Shown here piece after piece: positions 7,364 through 14,876 of a stretch of 17,790 nt of DNA. How positions within the stretch are numbered: position 1 is the stretch's first letter; every line of letters begins with the position of its first letter. The notes beneath the pieces were generated by a model. It made no database searches. It worked only from the letters and a program-made list of their open reading frames with translations, and was not told where the DNA came from. The translations under genes and the position numbers were made by a program. This DNA comes from Anaerolineales bacterium (GTDB taxonomy: Bacteria; Chloroflexota; Anaerolineae; Anaerolineales; E44-bin32): positions 43,400-61,189 of the forward strand of contig WVZH01000312.1 of the NCBI GenBank assembly GCA_011772595.1, written 5' to 3'.

Positions 7364-7678
7364 CTAGCAATCGCCTGGCAGTCGGTAGCTTCCATCTGAA
7401 CAGCGCTCAGTGTACCCGAGACGCTCACAGGTACGACCGCTGCGGAAATTCCAGTCCGCATCGTTAATCTCCATGTCATCCCATTCCTGGCACTCATCCC
7501 GCGTCCATCCATCCTTACACACTGGAGACGAGAGGACATCACCACCGGAACCCACACACGCACCCGGGCCACCGCAACTGGCGAGTATGGTGGTGCAAAG
7601 CAGGATAAGGGAAAAAAGCAACATCAGCGTCTTGGCCTTGCCCTTGAGGATTGGAGTCGTAATTAGCTTGGTGAGCAT
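7364..7678 (-). CDS. Small Cys-rich lipoprotein, copy 2
   Basis: A 104-residue paralog of the protein at 5351-5662, with the same ribosome site (AGGAGGGAACA before ATG), lipobox LASC (Cys35), the same six extra Cys, and the same phrases VCKDGWT, CQEWDDM and RCSDGSYRLPGDC. Most differences lie in the signal peptide and in the stretch before the fourth extra Cys (NFRSGRTC here, KYRGSSC there, one residue shorter). The upstream leader differs: it has a weak CTCAC/GTGAG hairpin well away from the ribosome site. Retention of all Cys and the C-terminus in both copies suggests both are functional. Function unknown. Confidence 0.85.
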   Translation of the reverse strand: MLTKLITTPILKGKAKTLMLLFSLILLCTTILASCGGPGACVGSGGDVLSSPVCKDGWTRDECQEWDDMEINDADWNFRSGRTCERLGYTERCSDGSYRLPGDC

Positions 7679-7779
7679 TGTTCCCTCCTGTTTAAAGTCC
7701 TCACGATCGCGGTGAGTGCGCCACTTGTCGAATTCGAATAGAGCGATCCGTGTCTAAATCGAAAACAAATTAAATCACA

Positions 7780-7813
7780 TCATGATTTTAGGAGATCAAC
7801 GAGGTAATCATGA
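7780..7813. repeat. Inverted repeat downstream of the SUMF1-like gene
   Basis: TCATGATT (7780-7787) and AATCATGA (7806-7813) are perfect inverted arms around 18 bases. The position, 42 bases past the stop of the minus-strand SUMF1-like gene and before the promoter region of small lipoprotein copy 2, fits either a transcript-end hairpin or an operator. On the minus strand the bases after it are T-rich but mixed, so terminator status is unproven. Confidence 0.35.
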
Positions 7814-7854
7814 ATGTTTCTTGCGCCATGAATAAAATGATAGTTAAAGTAGCG

Positions 7855-9948
7855 CTAGTGTGAAGTGATCTTCGGCTTGATTTCCTCCCATGTGCGGCAA
7901 CCATCCGTCGTCTTGACCAAGGCGATCTCCTCCTCAGCCTTGGCCACCGCCCAGGCTAGGTTCTCGTCGACGAAGCTGTATTGGCCATCCCAGTTCACAG
8001 TCTTGATCAGGGTCCAAGTTCGACCGCCATCTCTGGATCTATTTATCTCTCGTCCGAGCGCGTAAACCACATCTTGGTTGATGTAGTACAGTTCGCCCCC
8101 TGGATACTCATGTAGACTCCAGGTTTGACCTGCATTGTTGGTGGTCGCAATGTAGCTGGCCGTTTGAAGGACGTCTTCGCTCAAGAATGGACAACGCAGC
8201 GCTAGAGCCCCTGCCTCCGCAGAAAAGAGTGTGGGGAAGTACATGCCGCAAAAGCCTGACTGCTCTGGTAAGGGCAATTGCTGAGACTCCCAGGTAAGAC
8301 CCCCATTGTATGTCCAGTCGATGAATGCCCCGTCTATGACGCCGCCAACGTCCCTGGCTACCCAGCCGGTCTCAGCGTCCGCAAAGGACATCCCCGTTTT
8401 GCCTCCAGTTTGTAGCTCGGGATTGTCAGATGGGTGAATGAGCCGCTCCCAACTCATCCCACCGTCGTTAGTCCTGTAAAGCGCCATGTACACTTTACTC
8501 ATACCCGCATCAAGAATTCTCATTAGCCAACCATTGCGAGAATCGACAAAATGCAAGTCCGCCCTGGTGAAGAGTTCGAAATCCTCAACTTGGGTTCGTT
8601 GGCTGGGCAGCCAAGACTGGCCTCCGTCGTCCGTCCGCCAGATCGTCGTGGCGGGACTGTACGTGACCCATGCGTTGGTGCTGTCAAGAAAGAATCCAAA
8701 GGCTCTCTTATCAGGGAGGTCAATGGTTGGGGCAGCTTCGGGAGGGGTTACGTCTTGCCAGTTGTCCCCTCCGTCGTTTGTGACCAGGATGTGGTCGATT
8801 GTATCTCTTGCGTTTCCTATCGCCCAACCGCTGGAGGCGTCGACCATGCGGATAGACGTGATGTTCACAGACTGACCGGGTATGAGATGGGGGATGCGAT
8901 TACCCGTTGGGGTTTGGGTTCCTTCGGGTTGCCAGTATGTGGGACTGGGTCGTGCCACAGCAGTTGTTGGTATGGGTGTGAGGGTGGGCTCAGAAGTGGG
9001 AGGAATCGCTGTTGGTGTGGGCGTGGGAGAGTACGCGCAACGAAAACCTGTGAGGTCTCCTGAGGCCGAGGGATCGGAATTGGATCGATAGGTGGTGCGA
9101 GCCCCGAACGAAGCGAAAATCCACGAGCCACCGCGCAAAACGCGGTAATCCCCAAACGATGTTCCCATTGGGTTTTGTGATGGCGACATGTCATAGTAGT
9201 ACCAGTAAAACCAATCCGCCGCCCACTCCCACACGTTCCCCGCCATATCGAGAACGCCATAAGGACTTGCGCCGCGAGGGAAAGTTCCTACTGGCGCGGT
9301 GTCAGCATAGCCGTCATTTTGCGTGGTGTCTTTCCATTCAAACTCACAGTTCCTGTCGCAGTAGTTCAAATGATTTCCACTATAAGATCCGTCGCCCCAG
9401 GGGAAAATTCGGCCGTCATCCCCTCGCGCGGCCTTTTCCCACTCCGCTTCCGTGGGTAATCTGCGTCCCGCCCACTCACAGTACTCGCTTGCTTGATACC
9501 AACTCACATAGATCACCGGGTAATCAGCGTACGCTGGATTGTCGTAGTAGCTCGAGCGGGTATTTGAACTGTAATCACTTGGAGGGGTACAGGAGCCAGC
9601 GTCTACGCAGCGGGCATACATTTCGTTGGTCACCTCCGTTCGGTCGATCCAGAACGCGTCCAGGTATACCACATGCTGCGGTTGCTCAGGCTCGAACTCT
9701 TCCCGCTCACAGTCAGGGTAATACTTACTACAAAGTTGCAGGGCATATTCCACGCCCTCATCATCGCTGCCCATTACGAACTCCCCCTCTGCTACGTAAA
9801 GGAGCACCATGCCGTCTACGGGTGAAACCATGGTTGATTCGTCCTCTGGTTCACTCTCCGGTCCACACGCGCTCAAAATCAGTGTTAGCATGATGAGAAC
9901 TAAAAACGCAGGAAAAAGAAAGGTGAAAGATTTGTTCGGGGAGTGCAT
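7855..9948 (-). CDS. SUMF1-like (FGE fold) + Asp-box/Ycf48-like fusion lipoprotein
   Basis: A 697-residue product; AGGAGA lies 7 bases before ATG 9948. Signal peptide ends LSAC (Cys28). Residues ~46-305 are a formylglycine-generating-enzyme/SUMF1-type domain: 'GEFVMGS', '[14 protein letters not shown]', '[15 protein letters not shown]', 'FPWGDG', '[12 protein letters not shown]', 'RVLRGGSW', 'TGFRCAYS'. The catalytic Cys pair of true FGE, expected after GGSW, is absent ([12 protein letters not shown]), so it is likely a binding or structural member rather than a sulfatase-activating oxidase. A T/P linker (~306-355) leads to a beta-propeller with at least six Asp-box repeats ([48 protein letters not shown]). 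That half is clearly homologous to the N-terminal half of the protein at 14877-17024. Role inferred: cell-surface recognition or assembly scaffold. Confidence 0.9.
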   Translation of the reverse strand: MHSPNKSFTFLFPAFLVLIMLTLILSACGPESEPEDESTMVSPVDGMVLLYVAEGEFVMGSDDEGVEYALQLCSKYYPDCEREEFEPEQPQHVVYLDAFWIDRTEVTNEMYARCVDAGSCTPPSDYSSNTRSSYYDNPAYADYPVIYVSWYQASEYCEWAGRRLPTEAEWEKAARGDDGRIFPWGDGSYSGNHLNYCDRNCEFEWKDTTQNDGYADTAPVGTFPRGASPYGVLDMAGNVWEWAADWFYWYYYDMSPSQNPMGTSFGDYRVLRGGSWIFASFGARTTYRSNSDPSASGDLTGFRCAYSPTPTPTAIPPTSEPTLTPIPTTAVARPSPTYWQPEGTQTPTGNRIPHLIPGQSVNITSIRMVDASSGWAIGNARDTIDHILVTNDGGDNWQDVTPPEAAPTIDLPDKRAFGFFLDSTNAWVTYSPATTIWRTDDGGQSWLPSQRTQVEDFELFTRADLHFVDSRNGWLMRILDAGMSKVYMALYRTNDGGMSWERLIHPSDNPELQTGGKTGMSFADAETGWVARDVGGVIDGAFIDWTYNGGLTWESQQLPLPEQSGFCGMYFPTLFSAEAGALALRCPFLSEDVLQTASYIATTNNAGQTWSLHEYPGGELYYINQDVVYALGREINRSRDGGRTWTLIKTVNWDGQYSFVDENLAWAVAKAEEEIALVKTTDGCRTWEEIKPKITSH

Positions 9949-10235
9949 TGGCGACTCTCCTTTTGGAGCACTAAGGGCATTGCAGAGCTCCAGGTGCCAT
10001 TAGCGCAGAACATTCAGAAATGCCGGGATGCTGATCTTTTGCTGTATAACCTTACTCCCGTTATCGATTTACCCTTGTCTTGACACAAAAACGATCCCAT
10101 TGGCCAATTCACAAATCGCATAAAGAATTTAGACGCGGAATAACCTATCTGAAGGGTCCTTATCATCCCGGGTTGCATGGAGGAAAGTGCTTGCGTGCCC
10201 TATCAACTAGGTGTTTCGACTAGATAGCTTCAATC

Positions 10236-11678
10236 TCATGGAAAAACCCAGGCCGTGATATCGGTACTTAACCCCTCTCCCACCAGCACGGGGGAGAACT
10301 CGGGAGTTCGCGCCACATAGAGTCTGCTGCCACTAATGAATAACAGATGCTGACCTTGTGGTCCCCAGGTTGCTTGATAGACCGGTTCTGGAAAGATCTG
10401 ACGTGGCGGGTCGTCGAGACCGCTGGTCAATTTACTGACCCAAAGCTCTGAACCCGTCCAAGCCAATTCGCGCGTGCCAGGTGCGACCAAAGGAAACCTG
10501 GACGACGAGGCAGGTACATCGAGGTCGATAAAGTCACCAGCCAACGTTATTGCCAAGATACCGAACTCTGTCTTCACGAAGAACAGATCGGCTTCATCCG
10601 ACCATACAAGCTCTTTAGGTTCATCCTCGACGATGCGCCATGACGGTTCCCCATCCACTTGGATCAGGTATAGTCCTTGTTGAACTTCGGGATTCCTCGT
10701 GGCAATGTTTTGATCCACACCGAGCAAGAGAGTCCCTGTTTCAGCATCCAAGGCGGCCTCTCTGAAGTGGTCCTTCCAAAGCGCTTCTTCAGACCCTGTC
10801 TCAACGTTGAGAGTGCGTAAGTTAAACGGGTCAATATCATGCGAGCGGACAATGAGGGTTTGACTGTCCAGCCAACCAATCACCATCTCTCCGCCATCCA
10901 GGCCATCTAAGAGCTTGCGGTCTTCAGAGCCATCAGCTCGTGCGACCCAGAAGCTTTCTATAGCAGGACCACCCCCGGTAAGGAGGTCTGGCACGCCGTA
11001 ATGGAAGATATACTTCCCGTCCGGTGACCATTTCGGGTAGAGCGCCGGGGTCGTTCCGTCGGTAATTCGAAGCATGCTGCTGTCATCGACGGAATAGACA
11101 AAAAGATCCATCGTGGGACCATCGATGAAGCCGACGTAAGCCAGGTGCCTTCCATTTGGGGACCATGCAATTCCAGCCTCCGATGTGAGATATAAAGTGG
11201 CTTCATGATATTGGTTCCCTTGATAAACAGGTCCCATGGCAGGAGTCAACGAGGTTACGACCTTCGTCTCCCCACTCGGAATTGAAAGTAGATAGAGAGT
11301 CTGTTCATCCGTCGACGTATCCCAATTTGTATAAGCCAGGTACCCACCTCTTGGTGCTCCTTCCACGAAGGGACCCATCATAGACATAGAAACAACTTGA
11401 TCATTGAGCTTCTTCAAACCGGAGCCATCGGGCTTGACGGTATAGATGCCGTCCTCGGCCATGATGGCCCACCAAGAGCCGTCGGTTGGCAGCGCTTCAT
11501 CCGGAGTGGGTGACGGCTCAATTGGCTGCGAAGGTGAGACAGGTGCTTCAGTAACTTCTGGCGCTGGCTCAATTTCAGTGGGTGTAGCGGTGGTCTTAGG
11601 TCCGCACGCGGCTACGACTGAAAAGAGCAGTGCCATCGCTGAAAAGCGGAACCATCTTGATTTTTGTGAGTTGCACAT
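10236..11678 (-). CDS. TolB-like beta-propeller lipoprotein, paralog 1
   Basis: Start set at ATG 11678 (480 aa), giving a clean signal peptide MCNSQKSRW... ending VVAAC (Cys25); the ATG at 11741 has no ribosome site and adds 21 polar residues. Only a weak site (ATGGA) precedes 11678. A Glu/Pro/Thr linker runs to ~65. The rest is a WD40-like/TolB-type propeller: DGIYTVKPDGSGLKKL, WSPNGRHLAY, DLFVYSVDD, WSPDGKYIFHY, WGPQGQHLLFI. Such domains bind ligands or partner proteins; no catalytic motif is visible. Its signal peptide, linker and blade order closely match the next gene upstream (11884-13371), from which it is separated by 205 bases. TolB itself works in the outer-membrane Tol-Pal system, but here no tol or pal genes are present, so only the fold is claimed. 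Confidence 0.88.
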   Translation of the reverse strand: MCNSQKSRWFRFSAMALLFSVVAACGPKTTATPTEIEPAPEVTEAPVSPSQPIEPSPTPDEALPTDGSWWAIMAEDGIYTVKPDGSGLKKLNDQVVSMSMMGPFVEGAPRGGYLAYTNWDTSTDEQTLYLLSIPSGETKVVTSLTPAMGPVYQGNQYHEATLYLTSEAGIAWSPNGRHLAYVGFIDGPTMDLFVYSVDDSSMLRITDGTTPALYPKWSPDGKYIFHYGVPDLLTGGGPAIESFWVARADGSEDRKLLDGLDGGEMVIGWLDSQTLIVRSHDIDPFNLRTLNVETGSEEALWKDHFREAALDAETGTLLLGVDQNIATRNPEVQQGLYLIQVDGEPSWRIVEDEPKELVWSDEADLFFVKTEFGILAITLAGDFIDLDVPASSSRFPLVAPGTRELAWTGSELWVSKLTSGLDDPPRQIFPEPVYQATWGPQGQHLLFISGSRLYVARTPEFSPVLVGEGLSTDITAWVFP

Positions 11679-11883
11679 GTTTCCATCTCTTTCATCGTGA
11701 GCGAGAAATCCAGTACCATCAGCATTGCGACTGCAACGCATAGTCGCACGTTTTCTATAGCCGTGTTTCGATTAAGAAATTATTCCGGCGCGCTATCGAT
11801 CGTAGGTGTGAGTTAGGATGACTCGCTTCGTCCTCCTCCACGGTTGCAAATATTCCGGTTGTGTTATTTCCAATCTGGCACTT

Positions 11884-13371
11884 TTAGTCCGTGGCGCCAA
11901 TCCATCCGATACCAGATAGATCCAGAAATGGGAATCCGCGACTAACTTTCACCCCGGCATCAACGAGCACTGGCTGACCGTTGGGAACAGGCAAGTAGTA
12001 TAGGGAAGTATCCTCCATGAAAAACAATCCCAATGAGTCCAATCTCCAAATCGCCGAATTCGGCCAGGCAGCAAATTCCTGAACGGACTCCTCACTCGAC
12101 GAATACACGCGCAGGGTGTTGCCCAAATGGGCCAGCCAAGCGCCATCGGGGGAAGGAATTGGAATGGCTGCATCTTCACTTACGATCCTGCCAACTCCGT
12201 CTGGCGTGAGGGCTAAAATCCCTGCCTCTCCGTGTACAAGGAACTGATTTAACCCCGGCGCCCATGTCACGCCTGACCATGAGCGCGTATCCACGACTCG
12301 CGTGCCAACGCTTTCAAGAGAGCGAAGATAGAGACTCCCGACAGTGAACACCACTGCACCACTGTTGGGATCTAAAGCTACGGCTTCAACGCTGGGAAAT
12401 CCCTCGTGTAACACGGTGGTCCGTCCATCATCCAAGCTGACCAAATGAAGATCGGGTGTGTTTTGACTCCATCGATACACCAGCAGATCATTGGAGTCCG
12501 TCACACCACGGAACATTTCCGGTCCATTGTTCTCGGGCACGTCATACAACCTCACGATTGCGCTTCCGTCGACAGCTGCAGCCCATACCGTATTCACCGA
12601 CCATCCCGCACCCGACCCGAAGGTCTCTACTTCTTGGTGGACAATCCAATGTCCATCAGGCGACCAAATAGGTGTAGCGGCCTGATTCGGGCCTGTCGTC
12701 AAGCGCATAACTGTGTCATTGGCGGTATCGTACACGTAGAGATCGGAAGACGGACCGTCAAGGGCTGCGATGAAGGCCAAGTAGCGGCCATCTGGCGACC
12801 AACGCAGGGCATCACGCTCCCAGAAGATAGCATTCCTGAGATCGAGGTCTATACTTCCATCTCGGAGTTGGCGTTCAAGTTCGGGGGACAGCAAAGGGGT
12901 AATTGTTCTAACCTGGCCATCAGGAAGATGCAGAAGCTTGAGATCCCATCCCGGAGCTTGAACCCGTTCAACGCGCAATGCTAACCAACTACCGACAGGC
13001 GCGATTCCACCGGGGATATCGAAGGATACAGCGGCGGCACTTGCCATGGGTGGAGGGGCCAGAAGCGTTCGTCCCGTGCCGTCTGGATTCACCGCCACAA
13101 TGCCTTCCTCATGGATGTAAGTGAGCCACGGACCGCGATCTGAGAGAGGCATATCGGCCCTCGGAGATGGCATCTCGGTGTCTCTCAGGGCTGTGGTGGG
13201 CGTAAAAGTCGGTTGAATTAGTGTCTCGGTGGGCGAGGCGAGTGCAGGTGTAGCTGAAGGTTCAATTTCTGGGGGGGTGGTGATGGGCTTGGGGCTACAT
13301 GCAGCCACGGCTGATATGAACGATGCAGCCGTTACCAACGACATCCATCTCGGTTTATGTGAGTAGCGCAT
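11884..13371 (-). CDS. TolB-like beta-propeller lipoprotein, paralog 2
   Basis: Start at ATG 13371 (495 aa): GGAG lies 8 bases upstream and the signal peptide MRYSHKPRW... ends AVAAC (Cys25), the same position as in paralog 1. An ATG at 13401 and a TTG/GTG further up would only add polar sequence. After a Thr/Pro linker, propeller blades follow: EGIVAVNPDGTGRTLL, WSPDGRYLAF, DLYVYDTANDTVMRL, WSPDGHWIVH, VWAAAVDGSAIVRLYD, IPIPSPDGAWLAHL. The match to paralog 1 extends through most blades (for example DGPSSDLYVYDTANDTVMRLT against DGPTMDLFVYSVDDSSMLRIT, a few residues at a time). They look like an ancient rather than recent tandem duplication. Function is probably surface binding; no enzyme residues seen. 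Confidence 0.88.
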   Translation of the reverse strand: MRYSHKPRWMSLVTAASFISAVAACSPKPITTPPEIEPSATPALASPTETLIQPTFTPTTALRDTEMPSPRADMPLSDRGPWLTYIHEEGIVAVNPDGTGRTLLAPPPMASAAAVSFDIPGGIAPVGSWLALRVERVQAPGWDLKLLHLPDGQVRTITPLLSPELERQLRDGSIDLDLRNAIFWERDALRWSPDGRYLAFIAALDGPSSDLYVYDTANDTVMRLTTGPNQAATPIWSPDGHWIVHQEVETFGSGAGWSVNTVWAAAVDGSAIVRLYDVPENNGPEMFRGVTDSNDLLVYRWSQNTPDLHLVSLDDGRTTVLHEGFPSVEAVALDPNSGAVVFTVGSLYLRSLESVGTRVVDTRSWSGVTWAPGLNQFLVHGEAGILALTPDGVGRIVSEDAAIPIPSPDGAWLAHLGNTLRVYSSSEESVQEFAAWPNSAIWRLDSLGLFFMEDTSLYYLPVPNGQPVLVDAGVKVSRGFPFLDLSGIGWIGATD

Positions 13372-13413
13372 GGTCCAGTCTCCATCCGAGTTGTTGGTCA
13401 TTTTGATTGGTCC

Positions 13414-13463
13414 CGAAGTGTCGGCCCACAAGAATCAGATTTCTTTTATCACATAACACTTCG
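13414..13463. repeat. Nested inverted repeat between propeller genes
   Basis: CGAAGTGT (13414-13421) and ACACTTCG (13456-13463) are perfect 8-base arms with a 34-base interval that itself holds AAGAA/TTCTT arms around six bases (minus-strand sense). It sits after the stop of the WD40-like gene (13480) and before the ATG of the TolB-like paralog 2 (13371). It could end the upstream transcript or structure the downstream leader. Confidence 0.4.
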
Positions 13464-13479
13464 CTTCTTATAAACGACC

Positions 13480-14664
13480 CTATCGGGTTGCGACACCAAA
13501 AAACCGTATGGGCTTACCGTCGGCGAAGCTGACGATCAGTTTCCCATCTGGGGAGAAGATGGCTTCGTCGAAGATTTCAACTGGCGGATCGATTTCACGC
13601 CATGTATCCGTATCCCAAATCCATACTTTGTGACCATAGTCTTCCGTGGCCATCAAAGTACGTCCATCAGGTGAAAACATCATCCTTGAGAACTTTGAAC
13701 CAGAATTGCCGATCAAGGATGCGACCAGCTGCCCACTATGGGCTTCATAGATCGCAATCGGTTCACCGATTTCGGATTTGATTTCCGCAGCGAGGTAACG
13801 CCCATCTGACGAAAGGGCGATGCTGCCCATCAATTGATACTGAGTGGTCAGCAGTTTCCCCGTACTCACCTCGAATACCGAAGTGACCGATGTCAGTACG
13901 GTTACCCCTGGGAAAACTCTGACCCATAACACCTGCCCGTCTTGAGAAAAGGAAGCAGATCCATTGTCATCCAATCCATGTGTGAATAAGGTGTCACGGT
14001 TTTCGGGATCGCCCAAGTTGATAACTGCCAAGGAATATCGGTCTTCAAACTCATCCCTAAGGATCGCAGCCATGACCTTCCAATCAGGGGAAGGTACGGC
14101 GAAGAGGATCCGTTGTTCTGCGGCATACAGCACCTGGCTACGGGTGCGCTCCCATGAATCCCACAGGATGATTTGGTTGCCTTCGGCTTCCAATACGACA
14201 AGCTTCCCATCGGGAGTGAATTCAGGAATGGATAACTTTTCCACGCGCAGTTCGATTAATGCCTGGCCTGTTTCTAGATCCCATAAGTGCTGTGCGTAGT
14301 CTCTGTAATCATAATATGTCACGGTCGCCAACTGGCTTCCATCCGGCGAGAAACGCTTGTCGATGACAAATCCTGTGTTCTCGATTTCAGCCAGCAACTG
14401 GAGTCTGTCGATGTTGTCAGGCGTAATGGGTTCAAGACCTTTAGGAATGAAAGGAGCCTCTGTGGCAGTGGGGGTTGGAGGGATGGCAGATGGTGTCGGG
14501 GGAAGGGGAGAATCAGGTACGATTGTTATTGTGGGTGGTAACGCCGTCGTTGGGAGGGGGGTGTCTGGAGACGGAGTTTCAACCCGAGATGCACACCCCG
14601 AAAATGCCAAACCAAAAACTAGAAACAAAAGCATCATCAATCGAAATCCCTGCAGTTGATTCAT
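13480..14664 (-). CDS. WD40-like beta-propeller lipoprotein
   Basis: A 394-residue product. AGGTGA lies just before ATG 14664. Signal peptide ends AFSGC (Cys24); a Pro/Thr linker runs to ~72. The start of the domain, 'ITPDNIDRLQLLAEIE', is the typical entry phrase of Chloroflexota and cyanobacterial WD40 lipoproteins ('I...N...L..L'). Then come repeated 'FSPDG..LA' and 'WD..TG' units: RFSPDGSQLATV, LWDLETGQAL, EFTPDGKLVV, ILWDSWER, SFSQDGQVLWV, FEVSTGKLL, MFSPDGRTLMA, VWIWDTDTW, IFSPDGKLIVS. That makes about six or seven blades, a full propeller. Role: probable extracellular protein-interaction platform. Its ATG overlaps the stop of a 21-codon upstream frame, which itself follows the Asp-box remnant. 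Confidence 0.9.
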   Translation of the reverse strand: MNQLQGFRLMMLLFLVFGLAFSGCASRVETPSPDTPLPTTALPPTITIVPDSPLPPTPSAIPPTPTATEAPFIPKGLEPITPDNIDRLQLLAEIENTGFVIDKRFSPDGSQLATVTYYDYRDYAQHLWDLETGQALIELRVEKLSIPEFTPDGKLVVLEAEGNQIILWDSWERTRSQVLYAAEQRILFAVPSPDWKVMAAILRDEFEDRYSLAVINLGDPENRDTLFTHGLDDNGSASFSQDGQVLWVRVFPGVTVLTSVTSVFEVSTGKLLTTQYQLMGSIALSSDGRYLAAEIKSEIGEPIAIYEAHSGQLVASLIGNSGSKFSRMMFSPDGRTLMATEDYGHKVWIWDTDTWREIDPPVEIFDEAIFSPDGKLIVSFADGKPIRFFGVATR

Positions 14665-14722
14665 AATTCACCTATTTTGAATGGACGAAAACATGCGGCT
14701 CCAATGACGATTTGGATTCTGT

Positions 14723-14860
14723 TCATGGCTCGAAGAACTCCCGCTTCATTCCTCCTTCTGTCGTCTGAACAAGGGTGATCTCGACCTCTGGCCGGATCAC
14801 TGCCAAACCTCGCCTATCATCGACGGAACGAAATTGACCTTGTGAAAATACTTCTTTCGT
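14723..14860 (-). pseudogene. Decayed third copy of the Asp-box (Ycf48-like) module C-terminus
   Basis: Directly downstream of the stop of the Asp-box/TolB gene, a minus-strand frame reads KEVFSQGQF...AVIR...EITLVQTTEGG...P. Aligned without gaps to the end of the Asp-box module in the neighbouring gene (KEVNWDGQF...AVAR...EIALVRTQDGS...P), 18 of 44 residues are identical by my count. The frame is closed upstream by TGA, has no start, and ends at TGA 14725-14723. This is a relic of a third module copy, left when the present Asp-box/TolB fusion was formed or when a tandem gene was lost. Confidence 0.6.
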
Positions 14861-14876
14861 TCAACTGCTCCCTAGA

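Noticed and set aside
8551..9063. Long antisense frames across the SUMF1/Asp-box gene (and similar ones over the other propeller genes)
   Set aside because: They are mirror images of T/P linkers and Asp-box repeats on the coding strand, with no start signals or domains of their own.
10079..10084. Perfect TTGACA on the plus strand
   Set aside because: No -10 at 15-19 bases and no plus-strand gene downstream.
14661..14726. 21-codon minus frame (MNRIQIVIGAACF...) whose TGA overlaps the ATG of the WD40-like gene
   Set aside because: It lies partly in the decayed Asp-box relic, its nearest Shine-Dalgarno-like GGGAG is 11 bases away, and no family is recognised; ATGA overlap can arise by chance.
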